NCBI GenBank assembly: GCA_013214975.1
Contig: JABSPR010000062.1
Coordinates: 1-9,754 of the forward strand
Length of the DNA stretch: 9,754 nucleotides
Source: Flavobacteriales bacterium
GTDB taxonomy: Bacteria; Bacteroidota; Bacteroidia; DT-38
Reading direction: 5' to 3'
Under the pieces are notes generated by a model. The model did no database searches. It had not been told where the DNA came from and worked only from the letters and a program-made list of their open reading frames with translations. The position numbers and the translations under genes were made by a program. Position 1 is the first letter of the stretch. Each line of letters begins with the position of its first letter. Shown one piece after another: positions 1-7,320 of this stretch.

Positions 1-6
1 GTTGAT

Positions 7-453
7 TTAAGGGAATATTAATGTTGTATCCTTTTCATATTCAAAATATGTTAAAGCGTTACTATTATGTTTGGTAATGTTTAATGTGGCAGCATCAACA
101 ATTAAAAAGGGAGAGTTTAGGCTTTCGAACATTTCATCGAATGCATTCTTACTAACCGTAGATCGTTTTAATTCCTCCCCTAAATCATTTAGCCCAAGAC
201 AAACAACATCTAGCGCCAAATTGTTCATTTCAACGTCTAGTATATGACTGTAATCGCCAGAACTGTAGGCCGTGAGATGTTCTATAATATTTGTGGTAAC
301 TGATTTACTCTTGTTAGTTTTATCCTCAAGCTTATCTAGCTCATTGGCTATATCTTTAAGAGTGCTACCCGTAGAAGGCAAGCCTTCGTCGAATTCATCT
401 TGATTTATAGATCGAAGTCATTGTAATATATTATTTACATCAGCTTCTTTCAT
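7..453 (-). pseudogene. Sensor protein N-terminal region (HAMP-like linker plus PAS start), disrupted
   Basis: An ATG at 453, overlapping the end of the upstream gene by 14 nt, opens a frame of 11 codons that meets an in-frame TGA at 418-420. The same frame then stays open to a TAA at 7-9. The only other start seen is a TTG at 381. Counted from that TTG, residues 38-77 resemble the HAMP-like helix found before PAS domains in Bacteroidota hybrid histidine kinases (GDYS, then LGEELKRSTVS), and a PAS-like stretch begins near residue 83 (SLNSPFLIVD). The frame ends about 40 residues into the PAS domain, with no kinase core. In the last 25 bases another frame reads IPLNQ and stays open to the edge, so a second lesion (a one-base deletion) is possible. 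Such kinases often sit beside DUF7793 genes, which fits the neighbour. I infer a broken sensor gene; a short expressed protein from the TTG is the alternative. Confidence 0.55.
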
Positions 454-817
454 CCTTTATGTTTTCCAACCATTTTACCGCTTCCTCTGTAGTTCTACAA
501 GCTCGAGTTGTCACAGCCGGCTTGTTAATCGTTAAGTAGGCATTAAATAGGTATTTAGTAATGTGTGATGTTACAATCATACCTGCTGCATTTAAATACT
601 CTTGTCCATCTTTAGTGAGGTAGTCTCGCGCTTCTGAAGTAATGGATTCTAACAGATTAAGATCGTAACACCAATATTGATTCTCTCCATTTGAAATCTT
701 ATGCCTGAGAGAAACCACTTCTTTTGCATTGTCTAAATCAATTTTAACGGATTTCTTGTACTCGCTGTATAAGAGCCCACCCTCAAACCAAAACTTAATA
801 AAATCATTCTCCATCAT
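440..817 (-). CDS. DUF7793-like (STAS-like) cytosolic protein
   Basis: This intact 125-residue protein has no signal peptide or membrane segment. Two ATG codons stand in tandem at 817 and 814; the first is used here, and the second is equally possible. The pattern LRHKIS, then QYWCYD, then SEARDY, then GQEYL and SHITKYL matches, from memory, the small Bacteroidota family called DUF7793, thought to have a STAS/SpoIIAA-like fold and commonly encoded next to PAS or hybrid histidine kinases. Its 3' end overlaps the ATG of the sensor fragment downstream, so the two were probably translationally coupled. A role as a regulatory partner of that sensor is inferred from context only. The sensor looks broken, so this gene may be an orphan partner. 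Confidence 0.75.
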   Translation of the reverse strand: MMENDFIKFWFEGGLLYSEYKKSVKIDLDNAKEVVSLRHKISNGENQYWCYDLNLLESITSEARDYLTKDGQEYLNAAGMIVTSHITKYLFNAYLTINKPAVTTRACRTTEEAVKWLENIKDERS

Positions 818-1003
818 AAAAAATCAACCTATACATTAATAGTGAAATGAGAAACAAGAACCCTTTGCACGTACCTACCAAACAAGTGGTTTAACGCTAC
901 TTGACATATTGAGTTTCCTTATATGATTAATTGTGATATAATTACATAAATACACCTAGTCGTCAGACAATTAAGACAAGCGTGATAATTATACGAAGGT
1001 GCT

Positions 1004-1435
1004 TTAAAAACTTGGAGTGCTTTCTAAAGGATCCGAAGCAGGATTGACTACTGCTTTTCCTTTAAAAGTAGGAATGGAATAGATCGTATTATTTTGATTT
1101 ATTCTAAAGAGCCTGTCATCTCGTACAAGGTATTTCTCCTTTTGAGGTTTATCGCTAAGTGGGTTATAGATTAGTATTAAAGTATCCTTCTGGATAACCC
1201 AGTTTCCTTTGTGATAAATTGTTTCGGGAGCTTCACAATTTAATTTATTAGAACTCTTCTTTTGAATCTTGCTTAGATCTGTCTTTACCTCGTTTGTGAA
1301 AACATTATTGTTGTTTAATACTAGCCTGCCAGAGGTATTCTTAGTAATATTCTTGAACTCCCCTACTTTTAATAATTCTTGGCTTTGAGAAACTAATGCC
1401 CCTAAAACTAGAAGGAATAGGCCTATCCATCTCAT
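1004..1435 (-). CDS. Small secreted protein of unknown function
   Basis: The 143-residue product begins with a clear signal peptide (MRWIGLFLLVLGALVSQSQ) without a lipobox cysteine, so it is probably exported to the periplasm or beyond. I do not recognise the family. The mature part has an N-rich stretch near residue 40 and a segment GNWVIQKDTLILIYN followed by KYLVRDDRLFRI. This resembles the beta-strand pattern of small lipocalin-like Bacteroidota envelope proteins, but that is only a resemblance. Its ATG (1435-1433) overlaps the TGA of the helicase gene (1434-1432) in an ATGA arrangement, so its translation is probably coupled to a cytosolic DNA helicase, an odd partner for a secreted protein. 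The next gene downstream begins 186 nt away. Confidence 0.75.
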   Translation of the reverse strand: MRWIGLFLLVLGALVSQSQELLKVGEFKNITKNTSGRLVLNNNNVFTNEVKTDLSKIQKKSSNKLNCEAPETIYHKGNWVIQKDTLILIYNPLSDKPQKEKYLVRDDRLFRINQNNTIYSIPTFKGKAVVNPASDPLESTPSF

Positions 1436-3111
1436 AAAAACAACATGGCTTGTCGGATTTCCTCGTAATTATATGAACCATTTAAAGCTCTGTAAAGTGG
1501 TATTAGTTTTACTTTTTCTTGTTTTCCGAGTTTTGCTTTTAACTCGGCATGCGCATCTTGAATAAATTCGAAATCAATTAGATCAGGCTTATACATCTCA
1601 ATACTAATTTCGGGATTAGATACTTTTAGTTTTTCGATATGCCCAATTATAGTTCCTTCCGTCATGCCTCTATCGTAACCTATTTCAGAAATAGTTAACC
1701 CCTTTAACACTAACTCTTTCGTTAGCTCGTAAGTAGATTTTGTAGATTTCTTTTGCTTTAGTTTCTTCGATAATTTTGCAATTTCCTTTTCGCTTGTAAT
1801 TCCACCACAGTACTCCACAAAACACTTCGCCCGTCTTTCTAACTCTTCTTCTTCTTTATAGAATTTAGTAGCATCGTCCGATAGTTCTTGAAATCTCTTA
1901 TCTGCCTTAAGAGCCAGTGAATCTATCTTTATAGCTGTTTCATTAAAACCAATTAGGCGAAGGTTCTTCAAATCTTTTAATCTCGAAATGGCGACATACC
2001 CCTGCCCTTTTTCGAAGGTTTTACTCAGATCTATTTCGGCGGCATCTAACGTCATACCTTGACTTTTATGCACTGTAATTGCCCAAGCCAATCGTAAAGG
2101 AATCTGTTTGTAAGTAGCCAACTCTTTGCCTTTATCGTTTTCAATCGACCAGCTTTCTTGTTCGGTCGTAATTGTTTTACCTGTCATCAATTTAACCACT
2201 GGCATTCCCTCGTCAGAAAAGCGAATCACTTCTCCAATAGAACCATTTATGTAGCCTTTATCTGGATTATTCTTTACGAACATCACTTTAGCGCCTTCTT
2301 TTAAAATGATTGTTTCCGAAGCTTGAACCGATTTTTTGAATGAAGCAATTAATTTGTCGTTTCCTTTTGTGGTAGCATTAAAGATTCTAAGCTGCCCAGT
2401 AAGCATATTAATCTCTTTGTTATTGATTGTATCTACATCGTAATTATGTGTGTATAATCGCGTAAGTACCCCTTTGCCAGTTAGAGTTGTGTTTGCCGCA
2501 CTCTCAAGTAATTGTCTGGAACGAGCAGATATCCCACCAGATCGAACTTCATTAAGAATTTCGTTTAGCTCGTTACCTGTTTGGCGATATTGTTCAGTTA
2601 AGTAGCAAATGGTAAGATTTGCTTCTAGCCATGCCGGCGACATAAACGCAAACTTCTTGCTATTCGGTTCGTTGCCAACTGGAGGCAATTGAAAAAAATC
2701 GCCAGAAAAAACCACCTGTATACTTCCGAAGGCATCTCCATTTTGTTTGAAATGTTGGAGAATGGTATTAACCGAATTAAGTTGATTGAGATGAAGCATG
2801 GATATTTCATCAATTATTAAAACCTTCGATTTATCCAGTTGATCTTTTAGATATTTCTTTGTTTTCATCGAGTTCAAATCACCTTTCGTGATTCTGTCTT
2901 TCACCCCCATTCCACTCCATGCATGGATAGTCATGCCATTCATATGAGTCGCGGCAATTCCTGTAGATGCAGTAACAGCTACTGGTACTTTCCGCTCCTT
3001 TAAATATTGGATATATTGGTTAAGCACATGAGTTTTACCTGCTCCCGCAGACCCCGTTAGAAATACGTTCTCACCGGTTTTAAGAATGTCGAGTGCTTGT
3101 GATTGTTTCAT
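1432..3111 (-). CDS. Pif1-like SF1 DNA helicase with C-terminal HTH
   Basis: This 559-residue ATP-dependent helicase belongs to the Pif1/RecD-like branch of superfamily 1. Visible motifs in order are Walker A GSAGAGKT (20-27), motif Ia ASTGIAA (48-54), Walker B IIDEISM (99-105), motif III GDFFQLPPV (137-145), EQYRQ (173-177), motif V VHKSQGMTLD (347-356) and motif VI GQGYVAISR (369-377). All key residues are present, so the enzyme looks active. Residues about 415-460 are charged and probably helical. Residues about 461-495 look like the HTH_40-type helix-turn-helix often fused to bacterial Pif1 homologues. Members act 5'-3' on forked, G-quadruplex or R-loop DNA in replication and repair; the exact role here is unknown. 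It begins 50 nt after the lipoprotein gene and overlaps the next gene by 4 nt. The leader just before the ATG is pyrimidine-rich, with no Shine-Dalgarno signal. Confidence 0.93.
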   Translation of the reverse strand: MKQSQALDILKTGENVFLTGSAGAGKTHVLNQYIQYLKERKVPVAVTASTGIAATHMNGMTIHAWSGMGVKDRITKGDLNSMKTKKYLKDQLDKSKVLIIDEISMLHLNQLNSVNTILQHFKQNGDAFGSIQVVFSGDFFQLPPVGNEPNSKKFAFMSPAWLEANLTICYLTEQYRQTGNELNEILNEVRSGGISARSRQLLESAANTTLTGKGVLTRLYTHNYDVDTINNKEINMLTGQLRIFNATTKGNDKLIASFKKSVQASETIILKEGAKVMFVKNNPDKGYINGSIGEVIRFSDEGMPVVKLMTGKTITTEQESWSIENDKGKELATYKQIPLRLAWAITVHKSQGMTLDAAEIDLSKTFEKGQGYVAISRLKDLKNLRLIGFNETAIKIDSLALKADKRFQELSDDATKFYKEEEELERRAKCFVEYCGGITSEKEIAKLSKKLKQKKSTKSTYELTKELVLKGLTISEIGYDRGMTEGTIIGHIEKLKVSNPEISIEMYKPDLIDFEFIQDAHAELKAKLGKQEKVKLIPLYRALNGSYNYEEIRQAMLFL

Positions 3112-3161
3112 GGGGAGGAGAGAATTTAATTGAACAATTCGTTAGTCTTCTTTTACAATAA

Positions 3162-4022
3162 CTAAGTAGTTAGTTGATTGCAAAAAAGCATATTATCTTT
3201 AATAATTAATATTTTCCCCTCCGGAGAATCCTCAATTTCATAAGACGATATTGGATGATTTGATAATATTTCGAGAGATTTAGATGAAGTTTTAATTTGA
3301 GATAATTTGTTGATATTTATCCTTTTGAAAGTCTCTTTATTGAAATTTTTAACAATAACGGAAACTCTACCTAATCCTACAACTCCTCCCTTACGCTTCA
3401 ATATATTTTGCTTACTGAGTTCATTGTATGTCCCTATGCAATAGAAAGCCGTACTCTTCTCATATTCAAATAACTCAACTACACCTGACGATATAATTTG
3501 TTCAAACGAAATACTATCTAGTTTGAAGTTTAGAACATCAAGCTGGAAATTCAAATTCACTAGCTCGTCTTTCAAATTACTTATATCGTTTGTTGATATA
3601 CTGTTTGATTCATTTAGATCTTCAATTATTCCAGAAATATTTAGATTGCCTATCGAATCAGTTTGAGAACTAATAACTTCTAATTTCTGTTTATTAGCGG
3701 CTTGCAAGGAATTAATGGCTTTCATTTCATTTACAACTTCTTCCTGCCCTTCTTGCGAAATTGCTAATCCTTTAGTCATTAGAAGACGCACCTTTTGCTT
3801 TCTTTTTTCTATTTGCTCACGATTCTTATAAACATCGTTAAGAATATTAGTAAAAGTCTCTGCATTCTTTTCTGTCGTTTTCAAATCGATTTTCAAAAGA
3901 TCTATTCCTATTTCCAACAGCGAAATTTCAGAATTACAATTATTCCAGCTATTACATGATACTGTTAGGAAACTGAATATAATAAAGAATATAAACAGTG
4001 GCTTTTTAAGAGAATAACACAT
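3162..4022 (-). CDS. Coiled-coil lipoprotein, Cbp1 adhesin-like
   Basis: The 286-residue protein starts with a lipoprotein signal (hydrophobic residues 8-20, lipobox LTVSC with the acylated Cys at 23), so it should be membrane-anchored. Residues about 35-175 are rich in E, K, Q, N and L in heptad-like spacing and are probably long coiled-coil helices. Residues about 191-282 form a compact domain with AFYCIGTYNEL, KGGVVGLGR, a NFNKETF segment, SNHPISSYEI and ILIIKD. This order matches the C-terminal domain I recall from Bacteroidota lipoproteins annotated as Cbp1-family collagen-binding glycoprotein adhesins. The family name is transferred, and collagen binding here is not implied. Such proteins usually run about 270-300 residues, so it looks complete. 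It is 50 nt upstream of the helicase gene on the same strand and may share its transcript. Confidence 0.8.
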   Translation of the reverse strand: MCYSLKKPLFIFFIIFSFLTVSCNSWNNCNSEISLLEIGIDLLKIDLKTTEKNAETFTNILNDVYKNREQIEKRKQKVRLLMTKGLAISQEGQEEVVNEMKAINSLQAANKQKLEVISSQTDSIGNLNISGIIEDLNESNSISTNDISNLKDELVNLNFQLDVLNFKLDSISFEQIISSGVVELFEYEKSTAFYCIGTYNELSKQNILKRKGGVVGLGRVSVIVKNFNKETFKRININKLSQIKTSSKSLEILSNHPISSYEIEDSPEGKILIIKDNMLFCNQLTT

Positions 4023-4096
4023 GGATAGTTGCTAATAGAGTACGCACGAAATTACTTGATTCGGTGTACAGTACAGCTCTATTTAGAAACTATATT

Positions 4097-5205
4097 TTAT
4101 ATATTCATCCACCAAGGCTCTGTATAGTAGGTCTGATCCTCTAACTCAATCGGATCTCCAATTACAGGAACGGTGATCGCCATTTCAAGTTCTCTTGCAG
4201 CCTTAGTTACTCTAATAACTGGATCGTTCCAATTGTGCAAGGATAATGTAAATGCTCCCCAATGGATTGGCATCATTACTTCAGTTTTAATATCTACAGC
4301 GGCTTGTGCTGATTCTTCCGAAGTCATATGTATGGCAGCCCATTTATCATTGTATTATCCGCACTCCATCATTGCGAAATCAAATGGGCCATACTTCGCT
4401 CCTATTTCTTTAAAATGAGGACCATATCCGCTATCTCCACTGAAATAGATATTCTTATCCTTTCCTTTTATAACCCATGATCCCCACATTGTTGCAAAAT
4501 TATCTGTGAGTCCTCTACCCGAAAAATGACGTGAAGGAGTTAGTGTTAATTTAATGCCTTCCAATTCAGATTCATCCCACCAGCTAAGCTCTACAATTTT
4601 CTTTTTAGGTATGCCCCCATGCGAGTAAATGTCCTCTAACTCCTAATGGAACAAAAAACATTTTAGTCTTGTCTTTAAGTTTCTTAATTGATCCATAATC
4701 TAAGTGATCATAATGATCATGAGATATAATAATGGCATCTATCGAAGGCAATTTCTCTATTTCAATTGAAAGCGCTTTACTGTATCCATTGGTTTCTAAT
4801 AAAGGATGTGGTGCCGGTGTCTTGCCTAACATTGGATCTAGTAATATTGTCTTGCCATCAAATTGTAATAGAAATGCAGAATGCCCAAACCAGATTAATC
4901 GTGGTGCTCTGTTATTTACAATTTCTAATGAATTGACATAGTTAATTAGCAGTTCTGCGCTAGGGAATTTTCCTGGTCTACTTTCAGAAAATTCTTTGAT
5001 TGTGGTAAACATGTTCTTGAAGCCCATGTCCATTTTGGTGGTAATTAGATTTATGAACCTCCCTTCTTTATAATGTCCGGATTCGCTGTACCCCAACTTA
5101 TCCGCTTTTGTATGGCCTCCACCAAACTCAGCACTCAAGCTCACGAAAATCAAACCAACAAACAACTATTATGGCAATAAGACCTCTTATAATTAACCCT
5201 ATCAT
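4097..5205 (-). pseudogene. Membrane-anchored MBL-fold hydrolase (UlaG/NAPE-PLD-like), broken by two frameshifts and a nonsense codon
   Basis: Three reading-frame pieces together make one metallo-beta-lactamase-superfamily hydrolase. The likely original ATG is at 5205, opening a hydrophobic N-terminal segment (MIGLIIRGLIAIIVV), probably a membrane anchor. An extra T near 5160-5166 shifts the frame. The second piece carries WFGHSAFLLQFDG, ILLDPMLG and the zinc motif SHDHYDHLD. An extra G in a five-G run (4614-4618) shifts the frame again just after AWG. The third frame holds SRHFSGRG, YFSGDSGYG and MMECG, then a TAA at 4355-4357 where CAA (Gln) is expected, before YNDKWAAIHM. The remainder carries MPIHWGAFTLSLH and runs to a normal stop at 4097. 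The span of 1109 nt minus two inserted bases is exactly 369 codons, supporting this reconstruction. The protein would have been about 368 residues with all metal ligands. It follows the SDR gene by 23 nt. Assembly error is the alternative for the indels. Confidence 0.88.
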
Positions 5206-5228
5206 TTAAAATATTTTCTTTATCATTT

Positions 5229-5900
5229 CTAACTTATTGTTGCCAGGGAGTTAATATCTGTATTCTCTAAATGCTTTAGTGGTGTTCCTCTCAGAACACT
5301 GTTAATCATAGCCTGTCCTAATCTAGAAGATGTTGTTATAGAATCCATTCTTCTTAAAAGCGGGAATAGAGGCCTGCTAATAATATAAAATAGATTGTAC
5401 ATCAATGTACTCGATTTGATACCTCTTTCTGGAATAATAGCTCCAGGTCTAAAAGCATAGGCATCCTTAAATCCTTGATTTAAAATTTTGTTTTCTGCAC
5501 GACCTTTAACTCTTGCCCACATCAAAGAACCTTTCTCGCTACTATCTGTACCTGTTCCTGACACATAATTGAAGACTAAATCTGGATTAAGACCATAAAG
5601 AAGTTCGGACAAAATAGATGTTGCTTCATATGTTATTGCTGTGTACTTCTCTTCCGATAGTCCAACTACCGACACCCCCATACAATGAAAACACGCATTG
5701 TATCCATTTAAATCGAGCACCTGACTGGCTAGATCAGCATAATCATTTACAATAACCTCTTTCAATTCTGGATGTTTTAAGCCAATAGGCCTTCTATTTA
5801 AAACAAGAACTTCTTCCACTTCGGGATGATCAAGACATTCTAAAAGGACTCCTTTTCCCACCATACCAGTGGATCCCGTAATAATTGCTTTAATTTTCAT
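5229..5900 (-). CDS. NAD(P)-binding atypical SDR / epimerase-like oxidoreductase
   Basis: The 223-residue cytosolic protein has an N-terminal Rossmann fold with the nucleotide-binding motif TGSTGMVG (8-15), followed by VLVLNRR (31-37), where the arginines would favour NADP. It also has FHCMG (71-75), a YVSGTGTD strand-turn (112-119) and MWARVKG (127-133), where the usual SDR Tyr-x-x-x-Lys reads Trp-x-x-x-Lys. RPG follows at 151-153. Trp at that position is, as I recall, common in this HTATIP2-like/atypical SDR group, so it is not evidence of decay. The substrate is unknown. Length is normal for the group and the frame is intact. It is the first gene of a pair with the broken MBL-fold hydrolase, 23 nt apart, and is divergent from the nucleoid-protein gene across a 144-nt intergenic region. 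Confidence 0.85.
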   Translation of the reverse strand: MKIKAIITGSTGMVGKGVLLECLDHPEVEEVLVLNRRPIGLKHPELKEVIVNDYADLASQVLDLNGYNACFHCMGVSVVGLSEEKYTAITYEATSILSELLYGLNPDLVFNYVSGTGTDSSEKGSLMWARVKGRAENKILNQGFKDAYAFRPGAIIPERGIKSSTLMYNLFYIISRPLFPLLRRMDSITTSSRLGQAMINSVLRGTPLKHLENTDINSLATIS

Positions 5901-5984
5901 TAGTGCTCTCTACTCATTTAATTCAATATACTATAAGGACGAATGGGAATTGAAAATATCGTAAGCAGAGGGTAAATAATTAAT

Positions 5985-5992
5985 TAAATTTG
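5985..5992 (+). promoter_or_regulatory. Candidate Bacteroidota -7 element
   Basis: TAAATTTG fits the Bacteroidota sigma-factor -7 consensus TAnnTTTG exactly and lies 52 nt before the ATG of the nucleoid-associated protein gene, in the divergent intergenic region. I found no TTG at the usual distance for a -33 element; the nearest, at 5950-5952, is too far away. In AT-rich DNA such a match can occur by chance. Confidence 0.4.
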
Positions 5993-6044
5993 CCATCTTA
6001 ATTTCAATCCACTTATACATCGAGTGTAAATTTAATGTCTAATT

Positions 6045-7076
6045 ATGAATCTTAGTAGAACATCAATCGAGAGATGTATTGTACATCGTGTAGGGAATAA
6101 AAACAGAGATGAAGATCTTCGATTATCTAAATCAGCATTAAACTTTTCGGATGATGTAGAAATCGAATTAAAGAAGTATTTCCTCAATCCGTTTAAAGGA
6201 ATTTGGAATGCAAACAGATTTCGTCATGAGATAAGCATGACAATGAATGAAGTATTTGTTTGTGCCGATAAGATAATGAAAGAAGATGCTTTCGTTGAAA
6301 ATTCCATTAACATAGCTAAACACTTATACGATTCAACAAGACACCCAGGAATAAAGTTTGGTGAACTCTTTATCGTTTTATTAAATGATGTGGAGATGGA
6401 CGGCGTTACTAGTAATGCTGTGGGGATATTTAAATCGGAAGCAAAAGACACATTCTTCAATATAAATGATAAGGCGGATTATTTCCAAGTTAATTTAAAT
6501 AAAGGCATCAGTCCAAGTAAACTAGATAAAGGGTGTATCGTTTTTAACGACGATTATAACGATGGATACAAGGTATTTACTTTTGAAAGAAACGGAGCTG
6601 ATACCGAATATTGGCAAAATGATTTCTTAAGCGTAGAGCCAAAAGCCGACGATTACCACAGCACAGAGAGTGTTATGAATGTTTGTAAAGACTTTGTGGT
6701 AAACAAACTACCAACAGAGTTTGAAATATCGAGAGCAGATCAGATTAATTTATTGAATACTTCTCTCTCTTACTTTAAAGGGAATGAGGAGTTTAATATG
6801 GATAACTTCTCTGAAGAAGTTCTTGCAAACGAAGAAGTAATCAGCTCATTTCATGCTTATAGAGAAGAAGTTCAGCCAGAAAAACCAATTGAAACGGAAT
6901 CGTTTACCATTTCACCTAAAGCGGTTAACAAAGGTGCGAAGGTTTACAAAAGTGTTTTAAAACTCGATAAGAACTTTCACATATACATCCATGGTGACCA
7001 TGATCTGATAGAGAAAGGTTTCGATGAAGAACGAAAAATGAAGTATTACAAAGTGTACTTCGAAGAAGAGAGCTAA
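6045..7076 (+). CDS. NdpA/YejK-family 37-kDa nucleoid-associated protein
   Basis: The 343-residue protein matches the nucleoid-associated protein family of E. coli YejK/NdpA (PF04245) in length and layout. It begins with a short N-terminal strand and an RTSIERCIVHRVGNK segment typical of the family, followed by an LSKSALNFSDDVEIELKKYF helix region. The central part has FGELFIVLLNDVEMDG and VGIFKSEAKDTFF, and the C-terminal third has YKSVLKLDKNFHIYIHGD. No signal peptide or membrane segment is present. Family members associate with the nucleoid, and some bind type II topoisomerases; the role in Bacteroidota is little known. It appears to be a single-gene transcript, with a candidate -7 element upstream and convergent genes downstream. 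The start is the first ATG of the frame and has no clear Shine-Dalgarno signal. Confidence 0.9.
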   Translation: MNLSRTSIERCIVHRVGNKNRDEDLRLSKSALNFSDDVEIELKKYFLNPFKGIWNANRFRHEISMTMNEVFVCADKIMKEDAFVENSINIAKHLYDSTRHPGIKFGELFIVLLNDVEMDGVTSNAVGIFKSEAKDTFFNINDKADYFQVNLNKGISPSKLDKGCIVFNDDYNDGYKVFTFERNGADTEYWQNDFLSVEPKADDYHSTESVMNVCKDFVVNKLPTEFEISRADQINLLNTSLSYFKGNEEFNMDNFSEEVLANEEVISSFHAYREEVQPEKPIETESFTISPKAVNKGAKVYKSVLKLDKNFHIYIHGDHDLIEKGFDEERKMKYYKVYFEEES

Positions 7077-7192
7077 TTCACTGCAGCTGTAATTAGACTG
7101 GAAGATTCATTATCCCAACCATTTGCAAATCCAGACAAAAAATAGATTGCGTCTATTACGATAGAAACGATTAGTGCTTTTTGTAAAGTCAT
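7073..7192 (-). CDS. Possible 39-residue single-pass membrane peptide
   Basis: A short frame from ATG at 7192 to TAG at 7075-7073 encodes 39 residues. Residues 6-21 are hydrophobic and could cross the membrane once, and the tail after SGFANGWDNE is polar. Its stop overlaps the stop of the convergent nucleoid-protein gene by two bases. An exact TAnnTTTG match lies 36 nt upstream on the same strand, which would give a leader of about 30 nt. No Shine-Dalgarno signal is visible. The start of the peptide (ALIVSIVIDAIYFLSG) has the look of small conserved Bacteroidota membrane proteins, which are often longer, so it could be a truncated relic. The frame is short enough to arise by chance. Confidence 0.35.
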   Translation of the reverse strand: MTLQKALIVSIVIDAIYFLSGFANGWDNESSSLITAAVN

Positions 7193-7227
7193 GGAAGTAC
7201 AGTTGGTTTATTTACCCTTGTTTGCGT

Positions 7228-7235
7228 CAAAGATA
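7228..7235 (-). promoter_or_regulatory. Candidate Bacteroidota -7 element for the small membrane ORF
   Basis: Read on the minus strand the site is TATCTTTG, an exact match to TAnnTTTG, 36 nt before the ATG of the 39-residue frame. No well-spaced TTG was found for the -33 position. It sits between the arms of a 6-bp inverted repeat (TTACCC at 7212-7217, GGGTAA at 7248-7253) whose meaning is unclear. Confidence 0.3.
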
Positions 7236-7320
7236 AACACAGCGCGTGGGTAAGATTCGATTATTCGACAAGAATTAAGTTATTGTTTACCAATAGAATA
7301 CATAGCCCATTAACGAAGCT

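Noticed and set aside
418..420. In-frame TGA read as tryptophan or selenocysteine.
   Set aside because: TGA ends several intact genes here, and no selenocysteine insertion context or alternative-code lineage is suggested.
847..894. Plus-strand 15-codon frame in the 818-1003 intergenic region.
   Set aside because: It is too short, with no ribosome binding site, no promoter match and no recognisable motif.
3111..3123. Plus-strand GGGGAGGAG resembling a strong Shine-Dalgarno site.
   Set aside because: It lies on the strand opposite the helicase gene and no plausible plus-strand reading frame follows it.
4065..4075. Perfect palindrome TGTACAGTACA upstream of the Cbp1-like lipoprotein gene, considered as an operator.
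   Set aside because: It is only 11 bp with 5-bp arms and occurs once, with no linked regulator gene in the window, so chance is sufficient.
4173..4418. Plus-strand frame of 81 codons, considered as a gene.
   Set aside because: It lies antisense within the MBL-fold hydrolase remnant, whose minus-strand translation carries clear family motifs; the plus frame has none.
7212..7253. Inverted repeat TTACCC / GGGTAA between convergent genes, considered as a terminator.
   Set aside because: The arms are 6 bp with a 30-nt loop, few G-C pairs and no T tract, so it does not look like an intrinsic terminator.
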